This document shows positions 15,548 to 19,210 of a stretch of 19,210 bases of DNA, piece after piece. Below the pieces are notes generated by a model. The model was not told the origin of the DNA and searched no databases. It saw nothing but the letters and a program-made list of their open reading frames with translations. Numbering within the stretch: the stretch's first letter is position 1; every line of letters starts with the position of its first letter. This stretch comes from Chrysochromulina parva. Its lineage: Eukaryota > Haptophyta > Prymnesiales > Chrysochromulinaceae. The stretch is taken from NCBI GenBank assembly GCA_002887195.1, contig PJAB01000910.1, positions 1-19,210 on the forward strand, in the 5' to 3' direction. Both the position numbers and the translations under genes were made by a program.

Positions 15548-17000
15548 CTAAAAGTACTCTTGCTCATCGTACGCGCGTGCTGGCGAAGCCTCGACCAGCG
15601 CGGCTGACTTTGCCATCGGCGGCAGCGCGGGTGTCTGTGGCTCCGGTGCGGAGCAGCCCCGCGCCATTGCCACGCCCGGGAGGCCGGCATTCACACCGGC
15701 AGGCACACCAGCATTCGCATTCCCACTGGAGTTCTCCAGGTGGTCGGCCATCTCTTCACGCAATTGGAGGCGCGCGAGCCTGGAGGTCTCCTCGAGCTGC
15801 CGTTGCTTCTCGAGCCGTTCGAGACGCGCCGCCTCGAGCTCGCGCGCCTCATTCTCCGCCGCGCACTTTGCGAGCGCGAGGGCGAAGTCGCGCAGCACGG
15901 ACAGCGCGCCGAGTTGGTCACCCACGTTGCTGTGTGCCGCGCGCCCGAGGCCGAGGTAGCCGGCGCACTGGCTGAGCGTCTGGAGCAACGCGTCGCGCCG
16001 CCGGCGGAGCTCGGCGAGCTCGGCGCCGGCAACGGTGAGGAAGCTCGTAAGCAGGAAGCGAGTGTACAGCCCCTCAACGGGCGCCTTGAGCGGTTGAGGT
16101 TCGTCCTCGGCATCAGTGATGGTGCATCGTCGCGGCGGCGTGTCGGCAAAGGGCGATGCGTTGGGCGAAGGGGAGGCGTCGCCGCGCAGTAAAGAGCCGC
16201 GGAAGGAGGCTAAGCCGCCAGGCAACGCGCCGCGGAAGGGGGGCGAGAAGAGGGGCGACGATCGTAGGGGGGACGAGAGGAGGGGAGACGAAAGGGCGCC
16301 CAGCAGTCGAGCAGTGCGATGCGGCGATTGGATCGGGCTGTGCAGAGAGCCACTCGTGAGCACGTCGTTGACGCTGATGCCCATCCGAGTGGCCATCGCG
16401 ACCACACGGCCGCCGCCGCTCTTGGCCTCTGCCTGGGCCCCACATTTGGAACGCGTCGAGCGAACGTTCACAAGGAGCTGCGCCCGTAGTGCTCTATGGC
16501 TGAGGACGCGCAGCACCGCACGGCACTCGGCATGGCTGCGCAGCTGGTCGGCGGTCGCGTCGTCAGGAGGCAAAGGGGGCACCATCCCGAGCGTCGTCAT
16601 GGGCGGATGGCTGGCACACACCGCACGTGAATCTGCGCGTCCAAGCGCAGACGTGGAGGAAGACTCAGCGGCAGTCGAAGCGCCGTCGGGTGCGCCATCG
16701 GCCCCGTCGGCGCCAGAGCCGTCGGCGGCACCGGCGTCGGCGTCGTCGGCAAGTGCAGACGAATCGTCAGCGAGTGCATTCTCTTTGCTCCCGGCGCCGG
16801 TGCCCATCTCGGCGCCGGTGCCACCGCCAACGGTGCGCCCATCGGCCCCCACCCCCGCAGTCACAAGAGCCGCCTCCGAGCCAGGTGCCCAACTCGGCGC
16901 CGCCTCCGAGCCACATCGCATCCGCTCTATTGCCATTCGCTGCCAGGGCGTCACGTGCGGCGGCGCGGAGCCTTCCTCGCTCCCGTCCTCGTCCTCGCTG

Positions 17001-17037
<37 letters not shown>

Positions 17038-19210
17038 TGCCGCCGTCGTCAAGACCACTTGACCAACCAAAGGAATCGACGACCACCGCAAAGAGAAGCA
17101 CTTCGGCCCCACGCGGCAGGTGCTCGAGGAGTACCAGCCGCGACTCATCAGCTGCGCGCAGCACGACCGTGCCACTAGCGATCGCCGGAGCGCCGGTGCG
17201 GCAACGGCCCGCGACCACATCGGAAAAGCGAGGCGGCGGCATCGGCTTGCCCCAGTTTGAGAACGAGGGGGCTTTCTTCCAGTGCGGCTGGAGCATCCAG
17301 CACACCGTCGCCGCCTCTTCGGTTGCAAAGAGCACCATCAGCTTGTCATCCGCGATGGGCTGCATGAATGGGTAGCCGGGGCACATGGCCGGTGGCGCGG
17401 GCGGGTGCGGCAGCAGCGCAAGCTCAGTCCGGACTTTGGTGAGCTCGGCGGTGAGGTTATTGATCTGCCCCTCGACGGAAGCGAGAAGGTCAGTCGCCTC
17501 ATTTACAGAGGGCATCTCGCCGAGCTCGTTGCGCAGCTCGAGCACCAGATCGACTTTCTTGGCCTTGGCCTTCGCCTCCGCCTCCGCCTCCGCCTCCGCC
17601 TCCACCTCCTTTGGCTCCTTTGGCTCCGCCTTCGGCACGACTGAGGTAGGAGACGATCCCGACGAGCCCGGCTCCTGCGAGATGGTGCCGTCGGCGTCGG
17701 CATCGCACACATTCACATTCACATTCACATTCGTAGCCGGGTCGATCTCGGCGAGTGAGCTGAGTGCTGCTCGCTCCATCTCCACGTCTGCCGCAGCGTC
17801 GAGAGCGACGTCGAAGGTGCCGCCGGTACCGGCAAGACGCTCCGCCGCCGCCTCCACCTTCGCCGGCGTCGCCACCTCCACCTTCGCCGGCTTCACCGCC
17901 TCCACTTTCAAGGCCGAGGGGATGGCGGCAGCACCCTCGCCGTCTGTCTCCCTGCTCGGATCACACATGACAGCAGCGACATAGTGGAGCAGCGAGATCG
18001 ACGTATCCGTGCTCGACTTCACTGCCGCGAGCGTGGGCAGCACGGAGACGTCGAAGCCGGCCGCGTGCCCACGTGGCGTACCGCGGTTGAGCACGTTCCC
18101 TAGCCGCAGGACGAGACCGAGGCACGCGCGCAGGGACGCCGAGGAGAGGACTTGCGCGGCGGCGCCCTCGAGTACCTGGAGCGCAATTAAGGGCAATAGG
18201 GCAATTAGAGTCAATTAGGGTCCATCGGGTGCAATCAGGTGCAATCAGGAGTACCTGGAGCGCAGCGCTGATGCTTGTGACCGAGGTCTCAAACGACGCG
18301 AGCAGCGAGATCACCTCGAGCTTGCGCTCGTACGCGGGCACCTCGAGCACATGCAACACGAAACGCTCCCCCTCTCGCATCGACGCCGGCAGGTCGAGCG
18401 AGCCGTTGCCTTGCTCCGCCAGCCGGCGGCGCAGCGCGCGCGCGGCGGCGGCCTCCTCCTCGGTAGGCACAATCTTGAGCAGCGCGGCCGCGTCGTCCGA
18501 GCTGAGCAGCCCTGCAGGGTTGAGCAGCTGGATCTCTTGCGCCAGCCGCGCCATGGGAAGCGATTGCACCATCTTGAGGCCGATCGCAATGTTCTGTGCG
18601 CGCTTCGCGGACAGGAACTCGATCGGCAATGCGCTCGCCTCGGGGCCCGTGCCAGGGCCGAGTGTCGACCTAAGCTTCTTCATTACCTCCTTCTGACAAA
18701 AGCTGCGCTCGAGCTCGCGCACCTCGTGCTCTCGAGATGCGGCGAGACCCTGCTTTGCTAGCACGGCCCAGACGGAGCCATCGGACGCACTCGACGCGGG
18801 CAGCTTGCGCCAATGCAGCGCCTTGAGCTTGATCGCGTCCGCACGCCGTGCGAGGGCGAGGCGGGAGCCGGGAGAGCCCACAAGCGCTGCCGTGGGCGCC
18901 CCCGATGGCAGCGGCGGTAGCGGCGGCGGTGGCGGCGGCGGAGGGGGCGGCGGGGGTGGTGGCGGTACGCTACCAGCTGGGCCAACAACAGGCCCACTGC
19001 CTGGAAGTGGCGGCGGTTGGAGCTCTGACAGGGGCGGTGGGGGCGGGTGCGGTGGCAGAGGTTGCGAAGGGTTGACCACAGGCAACGGTGGCGGCAAAAG
19101 GCCGTCGCTCGGAGGGTACAGTGGTGGAGGGTAGAGCGGCGGCGGCGCGAGCGGCGGCGGTGCGAGCGGCGGCGGTGCGAGCGGCGGCGGTGCGAGCGGC
19201 GGCGGTGCGA
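15548..19210 (-). CDS. Formin (FH1-FH2), 5' end outside the window; exons 18255-19210 and 15548-18175
   Basis: Two frames join across a phase-0 GT-AG intron to give 1193 visible residues. The 5' end runs off the window. The first part is FH1: APPPL repeats, then a run of 15 Pro, which binds profilin. FH2 begins near 18827 with LKALHWRKL. Further landmarks are SAKRAQNIAIGLKM; the joined ISAALQ-VLEGAAAQ; GNVLNRGTPRGHAAGF; LAAVKSSTDTSISLLHYV; LRNELGEMPSVNEA; and FLLTSFLTVAGAELAEL to LAKCAAENEARELEA near the end. The recognisable FH2 pieces add up to about 410 residues, the usual length. They are separated by inserts of about 136 (17558-17965) and about 446 residues (16073-17410). FH2 dimers nucleate and processively elongate unbranched actin filaments. 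The C-terminus is a short helical tail without a clear autoregulatory (DAD) motif. The stop is TAG at 15548-15550. Confidence 0.92.
17063..17365 (-). other. Fibronectin-III-like beta-sandwich nested in the formin FH2 insert
   Basis: About 100 residues in the second FH2 insertion have a strand pattern typical of FN3-like modules: DDKLMVLFATEEAATVCWML, FSDVVAGR, APAIASGTVVLRA, SRLVLLEHLPRGAEVLLFAVVVDSFG. The 'L.P......V.AG......ASG...L.......V.L..L..G..Y..Y.VV.D..G' outline is the basis for the call. It is followed at once by a poly-Gly run and acidic disorder, so its edges are clear. A search or structure model would decide. Confidence 0.5.
17558..17965 (-). other. First low-complexity insertion in the formin FH2 domain
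   Basis: These about 136 residues sit between SLLHYVAAVM and LELRNELGEMPS, which are adjacent helices in ordinary FH2 domains. The segment is built of short repeats: KVEA/KPAKVEV units, Asn-Val alternation from an ATTCAC hexamer run (17709-17731), and Glu-Ala/Lys-Ala alternation from a GCCTCC hexamer run (about 17574-17609). It reads as an expanded disordered loop. Confidence 0.75.
18170..18264 (-). repeat. 16-bp direct repeat GAGTACCTGGAGCGCA flanking the formin intron
   Basis: Exact copies lie at 18170-18185 and 18249-18264 (plus-strand sequence), offset by 79 bp, which equals the intron length. Each contains CCAG/GT on the minus strand, so one copy supplies the 5' splice site and the other the 3' splice site. 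Confidence 0.97.
18176..18254 (-). other. 79-nt GT-AG intron of the formin gene made of a degenerate 10-bp repeat
   Basis: On the minus strand the exon ends CTCCAG, the intron begins GTACTCCTGATTG and ends AATTGCGCTCCAG, and the next exon begins GTACTCGAG. Removal joins the FH2 motifs in frame at phase 0. The length is not a multiple of three, so retention would shift the frame. The interior consists of units such as TGATTGCACC (twice, exact), CGATGGACCC, TAATTGACTC and TAATTGCCCT. Confidence 0.88.
19147..19210 (-). repeat. 15-nt tandem repeat encoding APPPL in FH1, runs off the window
   Basis: On the plus strand the unit GCGAGCGGCGGCGGT occurs four times exactly (19147-19161, 19162-19176, 19177-19191, 19192-19206), and a fifth begins at the edge. 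On the minus strand it encodes Ala-Pro-Pro-Pro-Leu, a profilin-binding type motif. The true copy number is unknown because the window ends. Confidence 0.95.

Noticed and set aside
16116..17375. 419-codon open frame on the plus strand opposite the formin
   Set aside because: It is antisense to the FH2-insert coding sequence, has no recognisable domain and consists of Ala/Ser/Pro-rich filler. GC-rich coding DNA commonly leaves such open antisense frames.

Overview
This window is nuclear DNA from a unicellular eukaryote, most likely a GC-rich microalga. Haptophyte or stramenopile are my best guesses and no clade is proven by the sequence. The evidence is eukaryote-only domain families (FH1-FH2 formin, PDZ, IQ, PH, a PDI-type ER thioredoxin protein with a KXKXX tail), a GT-AG intron, AATAAA signals, no bacterial ribosome binding sites or operons, many in-frame trinucleotide and hexanucleotide repeats, and a hydroxyproline-rich-glycoprotein-like SPPP region of a kind known from algal surface proteins. 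Genes are compact and intron-poor, with gaps of about 150 to 1200 bp.

Layout. 1-565: no gene seen. 566-1828 (-): putative glycosyltransferase-like protein. 1829-2101: short divergent promoter region. 2102-3772 (+): type I membrane PDI-like protein with an a-b-b' layout, no CXXC in its thioredoxin active site and a KXKXX ER-retrieval tail. 3920-5767 (+): protein with Trp-centred Sfi1/centrin-binding-like repeats, an apparent compensated frameshift, poly-Asp and poly-Lys. 6038-13111 (+): 2357-residue multi-pass membrane protein combining PDZ, two IQ motifs, a galactose-binding-like beta-sandwich, a 195-residue proline-rich segment, a long coiled coil and a degenerate EF-hand-like C-terminus. 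13112-13762: gap with a poly(A) signal, a palindrome and a possible uORF. 13763-14341 (+): small PH-domain protein with a Met/Gln-rich repeat N-terminus. 14342-15547: repeat-rich convergent gap with three kinds of short repeats or hairpins. 15548-19210 (-, 5' end outside the window): formin with FH1 and an FH2 domain split by two large insertions and a 79-nt intron.

The genes do not form an operon or an obvious pathway. A loose shared theme is membrane and cytoskeleton with calcium-sensor binding: centrin-like repeats, calmodulin-type IQ motifs, formin, PH and PDZ. This is inference only. The most interesting items are the formin FH2 domain carrying nested inserts, one of them fibronectin-III-like; its intron, made of a roughly 10-bp repeat and flanked by a 16-bp direct repeat; the domain combination of the giant scaffold; and the frame switch inside the centrin-repeat gene.

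Limits: splice sites, starts and domain assignments come from reading the sequence alone. No database search or structure prediction was run.
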